A stretch of 64,000 bases of DNA. Source: G958295935 sp965224235. Its GTDB lineage: Bacteria; Chloroflexota; Dehalococcoidia; Lucifugimonadales; Lucifugimonadaceae. Under the pieces are notes generated by a model. It was not told the DNA's origin. It searched no databases and saw only the letters and a list, made by a program, of their open reading frames with translations. Made by a program: the position numbers and the translations under genes. Location of the stretch: the NCBI GenBank assembly GCA_965224235.1, contig CBDCYP010000002.1, positions 2,108,001 to 2,172,000 on the forward strand. The letters run 5' to 3'. Shown piece after piece: positions 17,755-26,997 of this stretch. The number at the start of each line of letters is the position of its first letter. The stretch's first letter is position 1.

Positions 17755-17905
17755 TCGTTCCGCATCCGGCCGACAACGATCGGGCGCCGCTTCGACTTTT
17801 GGGCGTCCAGGGTGGAAGGCGCCCGCGCAGATCACATCCGGTTCGGCGAGACAATCGGACACCCGATATCCGGGGAGTTACTGATCGCCGCTCCGGAATT
17901 CCAAC

Positions 17906-20900
17906 ATGACACAAAATGCCGTGACAAATGCCCGTGTTGAGGCGATACGCTCGGGCGCCGACATTTTTGCCCGCGTCGAGGATCTGATTCGGGCGCATCG
18001 GAATAGCGACCCATTCGGCCTGATAACGGTTGTCGTGCCCTCGAACTACAGCTCCTACTATCTCCGACAACGGCTAGCGCCGGGCGGTTACTTCAATGTA
18101 CGACTGACGCGGCTTGACGACCTGGCCGAAAAGATTGGCGGATCGCATATCGACCGTCCCCCGCTAACCCGGTTGCAGGCAGCCGCGCTCGTCTACTCTG
18201 CCGTCACGTCGGCGCCGCCCGGAAGTCGTCTAGGGCCAATCCGCTCCCTTCCCTCCCTCCACTCCGCGTTGCGCGCCACGTTCCGCCAGCTTGAAGCCCT
18301 CGAAAAAGACCCGGTCCCGTTGCTCCGACAAGAGGGCGAACTCATGCGGGAGGTCGCCGACGTATACCGGACGTACCGCGAGATGCGCGGCAACTGGCGT
18401 GAGCAGGTCGACGTGGCGAGGTCCGCTGCAAGTGAGTTGGAAAACGGAAAATACCCCGTCTCCGAACTCGGGAAGCTGATCGTCTTGCGGATCGAAGTCG
18501 CGCCGACTCAGTTCGCCCCGCTCGACCGTGCGCTCAACAGCATCGCGGGCGCATCGATTCTTGTCGCGCTGACCGGAGACGAGCAAGCGGACCGGCTCGT
18601 GACCGCCAACGTTCCGAATCCCGACCCGGACAGCCATTCAACCGATGTATGGCCAATAAAAAAGACGGTGAATCTCATTAGCGCGCCCGATCCGGCCAAC
18701 GAAGTGCGGTTCGTGGTCCGGGACGTCGTTCGGCGTGCGAAGGAGAACGCCACTCCGTTTTACCGAATCGCGGTCCTGTTCACCGACCGTTCGTACGGCG
18801 ATCGTGTGGAAGAGGCTTTGAGATTCGCTGAAGTGCCGGTCACAGGCCCAGATCCGGTCCCCGACTCCAACTCGCCGGAAGGCCGGTTCGTTACCGGTAT
18901 TCTGGGTCTGTTTCTCGCCCATCTCAAGGGTGGCTGGACGAGGCAAGGTTTTGCGAAGTGGATCACTTCCGCTCCAGTAGCATTCCCCGACACCAGGCAA
19001 GAAGTTCCGGCAGCCCGTTGGGACGCCGTTTCACGGTTAGCCTCAGTCACCGCCGGACTCGATGGATTCAAGACGCGGTTGACTCGATATGCGAGCAGGC
19101 AAAGAGCGGCGGCGGACAACGTAACAGAGTCCGACGATCTTAATGATATCCGTGCGGCGTCCCTACGCTCGCAGGCTGCCCATGCCCGGAAAATGCTCGA
19201 GTTTGTCGAAGGGCTGGCAGCCCAGGCCCCGACGACTGACACTCCCGACCTATGCTCGTATACGAAATGGCTACGAGATATATGGGACGCGTACCTGCTG
19301 CCATCACGTGAACCAACACCTGTCAGGGACCGAATTGCGGTCCTGTTCGACCAGATCGAAGAGCTGAAGCTCCCTCCGGGAACGATCATGGATCTCGAAC
19401 ACTTTTCGACGATGGTTCGAGATGAACTCGATCGAACGCGAGGCATTTTGAGGAGGCTCGGCCGCGGCGTATTCGTCGCCCCGCTGAACATGGCGGTTGG
19501 GTGTGAGTTTGATGTCGTTCACATCCTCGGCATGAGCGAAGGTTCGTTCCCAAGCCGTGATCGCGACTACCCTTTGCTCCCCGAAACCGTGAAGGCCAAG
19601 CTCGATCCCAGCGGCGAAACACTGCCGGATCGCCAACGCAACGTAGCGCTTGAACGCCGGACCTATCTGATTGCCCGCAATGCGGCGCAGACGCAATATT
19701 TCTACTGGCCCCGCGCTGCGGCCGGCGCACGCCGTGCAAGCGGACCTGCGCGCTGGTTTCTGGAAGCCGCACGTGAAGTCAGCGGCAACCAATTGCTGCA
19801 GCCCGGCGACCTTCTCTCGGGTAGTTCGGACAACCCCGTGGTCGTCCTTCCGGACGAGGCTGCGTCCCACGAGGCGATTGCGTTTCCCTGCGACCGGCAC
19901 GAATACGCGTTGAAGTCGACAGACTCGTGGCGCAGCGCGTCAAAGATACGGGGCGATCACTTCCTAGCCCGCGACCGCTCTTATCCACTTCACCGCGGCC
20001 TGAAGCTTGAAGACGCCAGGCTGACCAGTGAATGGACAGAGTTCGACGGAAGACTACCACTAGACAAGGCAAGCAGAAACGACCCCGACATCGCTTCAGC
20101 GTCCCGATTCGAGTCGTGGGCCAACTGTCCGTATCAGTTCTTTCTCGCCTACGTGGCCAAAGTCGAACCTACGGAACGGCCGGAGGACGAACCGGGCATC
20201 ACTCCGCTCGAACGGGGATCGATCGTGCACTCCGTCCTGGAACAGTTCGTCTCAAAACGGTCGGCCCGGCGTATCGACAGCCGGGTGGAACAGCGGGACC
20301 TGCTCAGAGAAACGGTGTCCAGACACTTCGACGAATACGCAGCGGACGGCTCAGCGGTACATCCGGCGTTGCTGGCAATAGAGCGTAACTCAATCACGCG
20401 CAACCTCGAACGATGGCTGTCCGCCGAGTCAGAAATCATGGCGGAGTGGAGCGTGACGCCCTACAAAAGCGAGATGATGTTTGGCTTCCATGACTCGGAC
20501 GCCCCTGCGGTAGAGATCGCAACCGATAGCGGTGAGGTCGTCAAGTTCAGAGGCAGAGTCGACCGCGTCGACAGATCCGCCAGCGGTGATCGCATTATCG
20601 TGTTCGATTACAAGACTGGCGGATCGAGTCGCTACAGCGGCCTGAAAGAAGATCCCTTGATGGGAGGGCTGCGCTTGCAATTGCCGGTGTACATAAGGGC
20701 GGCGTCGGCCATGCTGCGGGGGGATGCCGACAATCCCGACGTGCGGGCTACTTATTGGTTTGTGTTCGAGAGGGGCGGGACCGTACTGAGGCCCGATCTG
20801 GCGGTTAAGTCTGACTCAGAAGTACTGTTCGAGAAAGCACGGTTCGACAAGGTCTTGTCATTGATCGCAAGAGGTATCGACAGCGGCGTATTCCCTCCGG

Positions 20901-21058
20901 CGCCGCGGGGTCGGCCAGGTCGACGCGATGGCAAGTCAGAGTTGGAAAATTGCCGATGGTGCCCCTATGACGCTATATGCCCAGCTGATCGACTAAAGAC
21001 GTGGGACCTAAAACGCGGGGCGCCTGGGGTCCGCCCGTACGTGGAACTTTCCCAATGA
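17906..21058 (+). CDS. addB: AddB-like helicase-nuclease subunit (PD-(D/E)XK, Fe-S)
   Basis: 1050-aa partner of the AddA-like protein encoded next to it; such pairs resect double-strand breaks for recombination. The N-terminal part resembles the AddB helicase-like region (VVVPSNYSSYYLRQRLAPGG at the usual Walker A place, but with no GKT/S), so ATPase activity from this subunit is unlikely. The C-terminal PD-(D/E)XK nuclease has IIVFDYKTGG near residue 900. A four-Cys iron-sulfur site is visible: NCPYQFFLAY near 740 and CRWCPYDAICP near 1015. Its stop overlaps the next ATG by four bases. Confidence 0.87.
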   Translation: MTQNAVTNARVEAIRSGADIFARVEDLIRAHRNSDPFGLITVVVPSNYSSYYLRQRLAPGGYFNVRLTRLDDLAEKIGGSHIDRPPLTRLQAAALVYSAVTSAPPGSRLGPIRSLPSLHSALRATFRQLEALEKDPVPLLRQEGELMREVADVYRTYREMRGNWREQVDVARSAASELENGKYPVSELGKLIVLRIEVAPTQFAPLDRALNSIAGASILVALTGDEQADRLVTANVPNPDPDSHSTDVWPIKKTVNLISAPDPANEVRFVVRDVVRRAKENATPFYRIAVLFTDRSYGDRVEEALRFAEVPVTGPDPVPDSNSPEGRFVTGILGLFLAHLKGGWTRQGFAKWITSAPVAFPDTRQEVPAARWDAVSRLASVTAGLDGFKTRLTRYASRQRAAADNVTESDDLNDIRAASLRSQAAHARKMLEFVEGLAAQAPTTDTPDLCSYTKWLRDIWDAYLLPSREPTPVRDRIAVLFDQIEELKLPPGTIMDLEHFSTMVRDELDRTRGILRRLGRGVFVAPLNMAVGCEFDVVHILGMSEGSFPSRDRDYPLLPETVKAKLDPSGETLPDRQRNVALERRTYLIARNAAQTQYFYWPRAAAGARRASGPARWFLEAAREVSGNQLLQPGDLLSGSSDNPVVVLPDEAASHEAIAFPCDRHEYALKSTDSWRSASKIRGDHFLARDRSYPLHRGLKLEDARLTSEWTEFDGRLPLDKASRNDPDIASASRFESWANCPYQFFLAYVAKVEPTERPEDEPGITPLERGSIVHSVLEQFVSKRSARRIDSRVEQRDLLRETVSRHFDEYAADGSAVHPALLAIERNSITRNLERWLSAESEIMAEWSVTPYKSEMMFGFHDSDAPAVEIATDSGEVVKFRGRVDRVDRSASGDRIIVFDYKTGGSSRYSGLKEDPLMGGLRLQLPVYIRAASAMLRGDADNPDVRATYWFVFERGGTVLRPDLAVKSDSEVLFEKARFDKVLSLIARGIDSGVFPPAPRGRPGRRDGKSELENCRWCPYDAICPADRLKTWDLKRGAPGVRPYVELSQ

Positions 21059-24000
21059 CGATTTCCGACAGGCATGAACGGAAGAGAATATCCGACAGGC
21101 TGGATCTCAACCTGTTTGTCGAGGCCGGCGCAGGGACGGGCAAGACCAGCGTTCTGGTTGACCGTCTGTTCAACGCAGTCAGGACCGGCGAATCGACGAT
21201 CGGTGAGGTCGCCGCAATTACGTTTACGGAAGATGCCGCGTCGGAACTTATCCAGCGAATACGCGCCCGTTTTGAGTGCGAGATGCTCCGGGGGAACCCT
21301 CAGCCGGAAGAGCGAGACCGGCTTGGAGACGCCCTCAGAGACATCGACTTTGCGGCAATTCAAACGATCCATGGATTCGCCAGGTCGATGTTGTCCGAGA
21401 TGCCGCTCAACGCCGGTTTGCCTCTTGTTTTGGAGGTCATGGATGATACGGAAGCCACGCTGCGTTTCGACGAGGCATGGGCCGAATGGCTGGAAGAGAC
21501 TCTGGAGGATCCGCAATTCGTATCGGCCCTCGAAAGGGCATCCCGCCTTGGACTGAACGGCCCTCTCGACAAACTGCGAACGGTCGCCCGGAAACTGAAT
21601 GAAAACTACGACCTGCTCGACCCAGAGACGTTTTCAGCCGGGCCGGAATCGGCGCCCATCGACGCGGGATACCTGCGATCGACGGCAGAGAATTGGGAAA
21701 AGCTCCTCGAATTTTGCGACTCGCCAGACGACCGATTGTTCGTCCACGTGAAGAAAAGAACGTTGCCGCTAATCGCTGAACTGCCGGACGACCCCGATGA
21801 GGTGGAGGCGTTGCTTGCCAGGGAGGACACGGTAGTCGGTCCCAGGGGCAGGGTGGGCAGCAAAACCAACTGGCCAGACGCCGCCGGCGCAGACGCGTTA
21901 CCGGCGCTAAGGGAAGGACTGGCCAGCGTACAGGAGCAGATCGATTCGCGGCTTCACGAAGCACGCTCAGCCGTGATTGGGCAACTGATTTCATCCGTCG
22001 CTCGCATGGTACTCAATTACGTGGAAGTCCGAAGGCGAAACGGGCTGGCAGGATTCCATGATCTGCTCGTGTGGACCCGCGACATGCTGCGCAAAGACGC
22101 CGAAGCCCTCCGATATTTCCAAAGCCGTTATACGCGGCTGTTTGTGGACGAGTTTCAGGACACGGACCCGTTGCAGGTCGAGATCGTGCAGTTCCTCGCC
22201 AGGCGTGACACCGGAGGCCAACTTGCCCCCGGCGCCCTCTTCGTGGTGGTGGACCCCAAGCAGTCGATCTACGCGTTTCGGCGGGCCGACATTCAGATGA
22301 CCGAGCGGTTTCGCAAATCTGCACAAGTCGACGAAGCCACTTTGACCTCCAACTTCCGTTCGAACGATGCCATCCTTTCGTGGGTGAATCATGTTTTCAG
22401 CCGGTGGATGGGCGACGGCGATCCTTTTCAGGCCCGGTATGTGGCGTTGGAGCCCGGGCTTTCCGCTTCCCCTACGCCAAGCTCCCCGGACACCGCGCAT
22501 TGTATTCGGATTCTCGGAGGTAAAATCGACTCAAAAACAGTCGATGCGGCTCGGGCGGAGGAGGGTCAGGCGATAGCCCTGTTGGCGGCTGAATTCGGCG
22601 CGGGCGTGCATTCTGTACGCGCCGCGGACGGAACCGTTCGCCCGTCGTCATTCCGCGATCTCTGCATTCTCATGCCGCGGCGTACAGCCCTGCCGGCCCT
22701 CGAACGTTACTTGCAAGATGCCGGAATCCCATACGTGCTGCAAGGCCAGTCGCAACTGTTCGATACGCAGGAGTTCCGCGACATGCTGAATTGCCTGTTG
22801 GCGATAGATGATCCAACCAATCAGGTGACGGTGGTCGCAGCGCTGCGTTCGCCCGCGTTCGGATGCAGCGACGTCGACCTCTGGGACTGGGCGTCGTCCT
22901 GCCACAGCTTCGACTACGCCGATTCGGTCCCGGAGTATGACCTGTACGTGGGCAATTGCCTTGCCGAGTTGGCCAGATATCACCGGATGCGCAATCGGGC
23001 AACCACTCCGGAGTTGATCGAGACCTTTGTCAGAGAACGCATGTTGCGGGAACTCGCAGCTTTGGGTCCGGACTGGCGGGAGAGCCACAGGCGTATCGAC
23101 CTGATGTCCGAACTGGCCCGCTCCGTTCAGGATTCCGGCGGTCATTCATTGCGGGATTTGGTTGACTGGCTTTGCACCCGCCAATCCGTGGGGGAACGTA
23201 TGACGGAGCGCGCCCCTTCGGTTCTTGGAAACGACGCGGTGAGGGTCATGACCATCCACGCTGCCAAGGGTCTCGAATTTCCCGGTGTCGTGATCACGGG
23301 ATTGAACACAAGCTCGGTCAGCCAACGCGACGAGGCCGTATTCGACACCGATCCAGAGGCATGTGCGAGCGTGGCAATAGGGCTGGGCAGCGGGAGGTTG
23401 AGATTCGAAACCGGCGGCTACGGGGAGATCGCAGAGAAGAAAAAGCAGATTAGCGACGCAGAAGACGTCCGGCTAATGTACGTTGCCGCCACCCGCGCCC
23501 GCGATCATCTCTTCGTGAGTCTCTACAGAAAAAAGGGCGACAAATCCACGCTTGCCGCAAAACTTGCCCAACTCTCCGAAAACGCTGCCGGGTTTTGTGA
23601 GCGGTACACGCCTCGGGGCGCCTCGGTTTCGCCTGACACGCAAGCAGTCACCCAGCCATGGGGAAGCAGCGCTCACATGGAAATCTGGTCATCCGAACAG
23701 GAGGCCGCTCTGGCAGCGTCGGGCGCCCCACGGTCGGCATCTGCTACGTCACTAAAATCGCACGAGCTGCCCCTGCCGCCGCAAAAGGAATCACCTGATG
23801 ACTCCGATCATGAACCGTGGCGAAGGGGTCGCGGCGCAACCAGTCTGGGCTTGGCGGTCCACGGCGTGCTGCAGGAGATAGATCTGAATTCACGGGAAGG
23901 GATCGTCGAACTGGCCAGTACGCAGGCGATAGCCCACGGGGTCGGAACCCGAGCTGACGAAGTGGCCGATCTGGCGAAAGCGGTCCTCCATTCGGCCGTG

Positions 24001-24375
24001 GTCAGGGAGGCCGTCAGCTCGGGTCGATACTGGCGGGAGGCGCCGGTCGCCGCAGGGGTAGGGCAGGGGAAAGCGCTGGAAGGCGTCATCGATCTGATAT
24101 TCGAATCGTCGCCGGGCGAACTGGTGATAGTTGACTACAAAACAGACGCAGTACGCGGCCGGTCGTTGGAGCAGATGGCCGAGCCGTACCGAAATCAGAT
24201 CGGCGCTTACGCAGAGGCGGTCGACAAGGCTACGCCAGCCCACGTAGTTCGAGCCGTCCTGTTGTTCGCTCGCCCCGCTCTTACAGGCGACCCGTGCGAG
24301 TTCGCCCTGCCTGACATCGAAGTCGCGAAAACTCAGGCTGTAGAAGCGGCAAGGGACCACCTCGCCGTCCACTGA
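21055..24375 (+). CDS. addA: AddA-like UvrD-family helicase-nuclease
   Basis: 1106-aa superfamily 1 helicase with a C-terminal nuclease. Walker A is EAGAGTGKTSVLVDRL (about 24-38); Walker B is FVDEFQDTDPLQ (about 364), then VVDPKQSIYAFRRAD (motif III), TIHAAKGLEFPG (about 733) and LMYVAATRARDHLFVS. The RecB-type nuclease motif is seen as EGVIDLIFESSPG and VIVDYKTDA (about 1025). ATG 21055 is chosen because ATGA overlaps the addB stop; a GTG at 21001 lies inside addB. Together with the gene upstream it forms an AddAB-type double-strand-break resection complex. Confidence 0.92.
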   Translation: MTISDRHERKRISDRLDLNLFVEAGAGTGKTSVLVDRLFNAVRTGESTIGEVAAITFTEDAASELIQRIRARFECEMLRGNPQPEERDRLGDALRDIDFAAIQTIHGFARSMLSEMPLNAGLPLVLEVMDDTEATLRFDEAWAEWLEETLEDPQFVSALERASRLGLNGPLDKLRTVARKLNENYDLLDPETFSAGPESAPIDAGYLRSTAENWEKLLEFCDSPDDRLFVHVKKRTLPLIAELPDDPDEVEALLAREDTVVGPRGRVGSKTNWPDAAGADALPALREGLASVQEQIDSRLHEARSAVIGQLISSVARMVLNYVEVRRRNGLAGFHDLLVWTRDMLRKDAEALRYFQSRYTRLFVDEFQDTDPLQVEIVQFLARRDTGGQLAPGALFVVVDPKQSIYAFRRADIQMTERFRKSAQVDEATLTSNFRSNDAILSWVNHVFSRWMGDGDPFQARYVALEPGLSASPTPSSPDTAHCIRILGGKIDSKTVDAARAEEGQAIALLAAEFGAGVHSVRAADGTVRPSSFRDLCILMPRRTALPALERYLQDAGIPYVLQGQSQLFDTQEFRDMLNCLLAIDDPTNQVTVVAALRSPAFGCSDVDLWDWASSCHSFDYADSVPEYDLYVGNCLAELARYHRMRNRATTPELIETFVRERMLRELAALGPDWRESHRRIDLMSELARSVQDSGGHSLRDLVDWLCTRQSVGERMTERAPSVLGNDAVRVMTIHAAKGLEFPGVVITGLNTSSVSQRDEAVFDTDPEACASVAIGLGSGRLRFETGGYGEIAEKKKQISDAEDVRLMYVAATRARDHLFVSLYRKKGDKSTLAAKLAQLSENAAGFCERYTPRGASVSPDTQAVTQPWGSSAHMEIWSSEQEAALAASGAPRSASATSLKSHELPLPPQKESPDDSDHEPWRRGRGATSLGLAVHGVLQEIDLNSREGIVELASTQAIAHGVGTRADEVADLAKAVLHSAVVREAVSSGRYWREAPVAAGVGQGKALEGVIDLIFESSPGELVIVDYKTDAVRGRSLEQMAEPYRNQIGAYAEAVDKATPAHVVRAVLLFARPALTGDPCEFALPDIEVAKTQAVEAARDHLAVH

Positions 24376-24465
24376 TGCCGCAACTGTGGCAGTGGCTGCC
24401 GACGCGCCTGATAGCATGCGGCGTCGTAACCGGATAACCCACGCGGTTAACTGCAAAGGCTGAAC

Positions 24466-25266
24466 ATGGGATTGCTGGACGGAAAGAAAGCGCTCGTTAC
24501 CGGCGCCCGAAAGGGCATCGGGCGCGGCATCGCAGTGCGTCTTGCCGCAGAGGGCGCAGATGTCGGGGTGAACGACATCGTTGACGACGACGTCACCCGC
24601 CAGACTGCGGCTCTGGTTCAGGAGCGCGGGAGCGCGGCGTCCGTGCACATCGCCGACGTCAGCAAACTGCCCGACATCAACGCGATGATCGACGCTTTCA
24701 TCGAGGTGCACGGCAGGATCGACATTCTGGTCAATAACGCCATCTTCCCCGATCAGTCGAGATCATTGTTCGATACGGACGAGGCGTACTGGGACCGCAT
24801 GATGAACCTTTCGCTGAAGGGCTACTTCTTTTCGGCTCAACGGGCGGCACGGGAGATGGTGCGGCAGGGCGACGGCGGAAGTATCGTCTGCCTGTCCAGC
24901 GTCCACGCGTTTCGTGCATTCAGAGACTGGACCGCGTACGGCGTGGCCAAGGCCGGACTGCGCAGGATGGTGAAGGGACTGGCGGTGGACCTGGCCGGTA
25001 CGGGGATCAACGCGAACTGCATAGCGCCCGGCTACATCGACAATCGGCTGCCGGATTCCGGCCTGGAACCGGCCCCGGACGACATGACGGACCGGCCTCA
25101 CCTGGCGGCGCGCATACCTGCTCGCCACGGCGGTGTGCCGAGCGACATTGCCGGCGCGGTCGTGTTCCTGTGTTCGGGCATGGGCAGCTACGTCAACGGC
25201 GAAACGCTATTGGTCGATGGTGGGATGATCGCATCGGGCGGTGATCTAAATCGGGACGACGATTAG
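24466..25266 (+). CDS. SDR-family oxidoreductase (first of a tandem pair)
   Basis: Classical short-chain dehydrogenase/reductase, NAD(P)-dependent, 266 aa. Cofactor motif TGARKGIG (about 12-19); the usual NNAG is NNAI here; active site Ser in CLSSVHAF with Tyr158-x3-Lys162 (TAYGVAKAG). Substrate unknown. It is a close paralogue of the next gene: both begin MGLLDGKKAL and share DLAGTGI, NCIAPGYID and GGVPSDIAGA-type segments. The C-terminus ends acidic (GDLNRDDD). 19 bases separate the two genes. Confidence 0.88.
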   Translation: MGLLDGKKALVTGARKGIGRGIAVRLAAEGADVGVNDIVDDDVTRQTAALVQERGSAASVHIADVSKLPDINAMIDAFIEVHGRIDILVNNAIFPDQSRSLFDTDEAYWDRMMNLSLKGYFFSAQRAAREMVRQGDGGSIVCLSSVHAFRAFRDWTAYGVAKAGLRRMVKGLAVDLAGTGINANCIAPGYIDNRLPDSGLEPAPDDMTDRPHLAARIPARHGGVPSDIAGAVVFLCSGMGSYVNGETLLVDGGMIASGGDLNRDDD

Positions 25267-25285
25267 TAATAACGGGAGACACGAT

Positions 25286-26071
25286 TTGGGACTTCTGGAC
25301 GGAAAGAAAGCGCTTATTACCGGCTCGCGGCGAGGAATCGGCGCAGGCATCGCCGCTGCGTTTGCGGAGCAGGGCGCCGACGTTGGCATAAACGATATTG
25401 AACGGGACTCCGAGGCTGAAAAGACCATTGCGGGCATCACGGAGGCGGGGCGAAAGGCGTCGTGGCACGTCGCCGACATCGGCAACGCCGCCGACCGCGA
25501 GCGCATGTTCGACGAGTTCCTCGCCGAGCACGGGCAGATCGATGTGCTTGTGAACAACGCCGTCTCAGGGGCGGACGCGTCGTTCCTCGAAATCGACGAG
25601 GCTGTTTGGGAGGGCCTGGTTGGCCACGCGCTCAAGGGATACTTGTTCTGTTCGCAGCGGGCGGCCAGAGAGATGATCGCCCAGGGCAGCGGCGGCAGTA
25701 TCATCTCGATCAGCAGCGTGCACAGCTTTCGCTCTTGGCCCAATGACTGCGTTTACGGCATCGTAAAGGCGGGCCTCAATCGTATGGCCCTCAGCATGGC
25801 GGTCGATCTGGCCGGTACCGGCATCAGGTCCAACTGCATAGCGCCCGGCTACATCGATTCGCGTGTCTTGACGCCGGAAGAAGAGCCGAATCGCGGGAAG
25901 CACGCCGATTACGCCCTCCCCTCGATACCCAGCAGGCGCGGTGGTCTGCCGAGCGACATCGCAGGGGCGGCCGTGTTCCTTGCCTCAGGGCTGAGCGACT
26001 ACGTCAACGGACAGACGATCACGGTCGACGGCGGTCTGCTGACCTGCGGGACTCCGGACCCAGACGGGTAA
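25286..26071 (+). CDS. SDR-family oxidoreductase (second of a tandem pair)
   Basis: Short-chain dehydrogenase of 261 aa starting at TTG 25286 with GGGAG upstream; the N-terminus MGLLDGKKALITGSRRGIG aligns directly with its neighbour. Tyr157-x3-Lys161 (VYGIVKAG) and the Ser in SISSVHSF complete the triad. NNAV replaces NNAG. The pair has clearly arisen by tandem duplication but has diverged in the substrate-side region (residues 190-215), so the two may take different substrates. Cotranscription with the first gene is likely. Confidence 0.88.
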   Translation: MGLLDGKKALITGSRRGIGAGIAAAFAEQGADVGINDIERDSEAEKTIAGITEAGRKASWHVADIGNAADRERMFDEFLAEHGQIDVLVNNAVSGADASFLEIDEAVWEGLVGHALKGYLFCSQRAAREMIAQGSGGSIISISSVHSFRSWPNDCVYGIVKAGLNRMALSMAVDLAGTGIRSNCIAPGYIDSRVLTPEEEPNRGKHADYALPSIPSRRGGLPSDIAGAAVFLASGLSDYVNGQTITVDGGLLTCGTPDPDG

Positions 26072-26088
26072 CCCGTAACACGTGGGCG

Positions 26089-26910
26089 TTAACCGAACCA
26101 CAACCGTTCCGCCGTTCCGCCCAGGATGGCTTGCTGCTCAAGCTGCGACAGGCCCATGTGTTGTTGGAAAAGTTTGAGGTGTTGGGAGTAGGTCACGTTT
26201 GGGCACCACAACTCCGTGGGGTAATCGGATCCCCATAAGCACCGGTCGGGTCCGTACGCGTCGATGATGCGCCTGCACGCGCTGTGCATGTCCGGGAACG
26301 GAAACTCCTCCCGCGTTCCTGTCGGGAGAAACGTGAGCTTGGGGTGCAAGTTGGGAAACGATGCCAGTTCGATCACGCGTCGCAGTTTGGCTTCGAATCC
26401 GGGCCCGATTTCCAGAGCGATGCAGTGATCGAGCACGAAACTGCAGTCGGGAAAATCCGCCAACACCGTCGCCAACTCTTCGGCCGCCCGCAGTTCGCCG
26501 ATCAGCACGTTGACCGTCATTCCCAGATCGCGCGCGGCAGAGATCAGTCGCCGATTCCCCGGGTGGTCGTAGTCCTGCTTACCGACCGGGTACGTCCTGA
26601 CCGCCCGTGCGTTCGCTCCCTCGTACAGAGCGAACAGGACGTCGGGGCTGTGCGGGTCTTCCGGGTTCAGCGTCACGACTGACCGCGCCCAATCGCCCGA
26701 TACCGCGCCCGTGTCGCGCACAAACGTGTTGTCCCATTCGTAAAAGGTGCTGGTCTGGACCAACATTGCGCGGTCCACGCCGCACGAACCCATGGCATCC
26801 ATGAGGCCAGCCGTCGTTCCGGTTCCGACAGGAGGGCGTAGCGGGTCGGCGATGGTCGGGTAGGTTTCCTGATCTTCGGAGTAGATGTGTGCGTGCGTGT
26901 CGATAATCAT
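26089..26910 (-). CDS. Amidohydrolase-2 family metal hydrolase
   Basis: TIM-barrel amidohydrolase of the PF04909 type, 273 aa. It starts at ATG 26910 with the metal motif MIIDTHAHIYSEDQ; upstream in-frame codons give a non-conserved sequence and are discarded. Further signs: SFVLDHCIALE (metal His), RRIIDAYGPDRCLWGSDYP (catalytic Asp in GSDYP). Family members act as lactonases, decarboxylases or hydrolases on carboxylic acids; substrate unknown. It is divergent from the M20 peptidase (87-base gap), so both may share a control region. Confidence 0.85.
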   Translation of the reverse strand: MIIDTHAHIYSEDQETYPTIADPLRPPVGTGTTAGLMDAMGSCGVDRAMLVQTSTFYEWDNTFVRDTGAVSGDWARSVVTLNPEDPHSPDVLFALYEGANARAVRTYPVGKQDYDHPGNRRLISAARDLGMTVNVLIGELRAAEELATVLADFPDCSFVLDHCIALEIGPGFEAKLRRVIELASFPNLHPKLTFLPTGTREEFPFPDMHSACRRIIDAYGPDRCLWGSDYPTELWCPNVTYSQHLKLFQQHMGLSQLEQQAILGGTAERLWFG

Positions 26911-26997
26911 GAGCGCGTTGCCTGATAATCCAATGTGTTCGTAAACGCTACCATCATGCGCACCTTTGAAAAACGGCGACAACCGCGGGAGTTCCCA

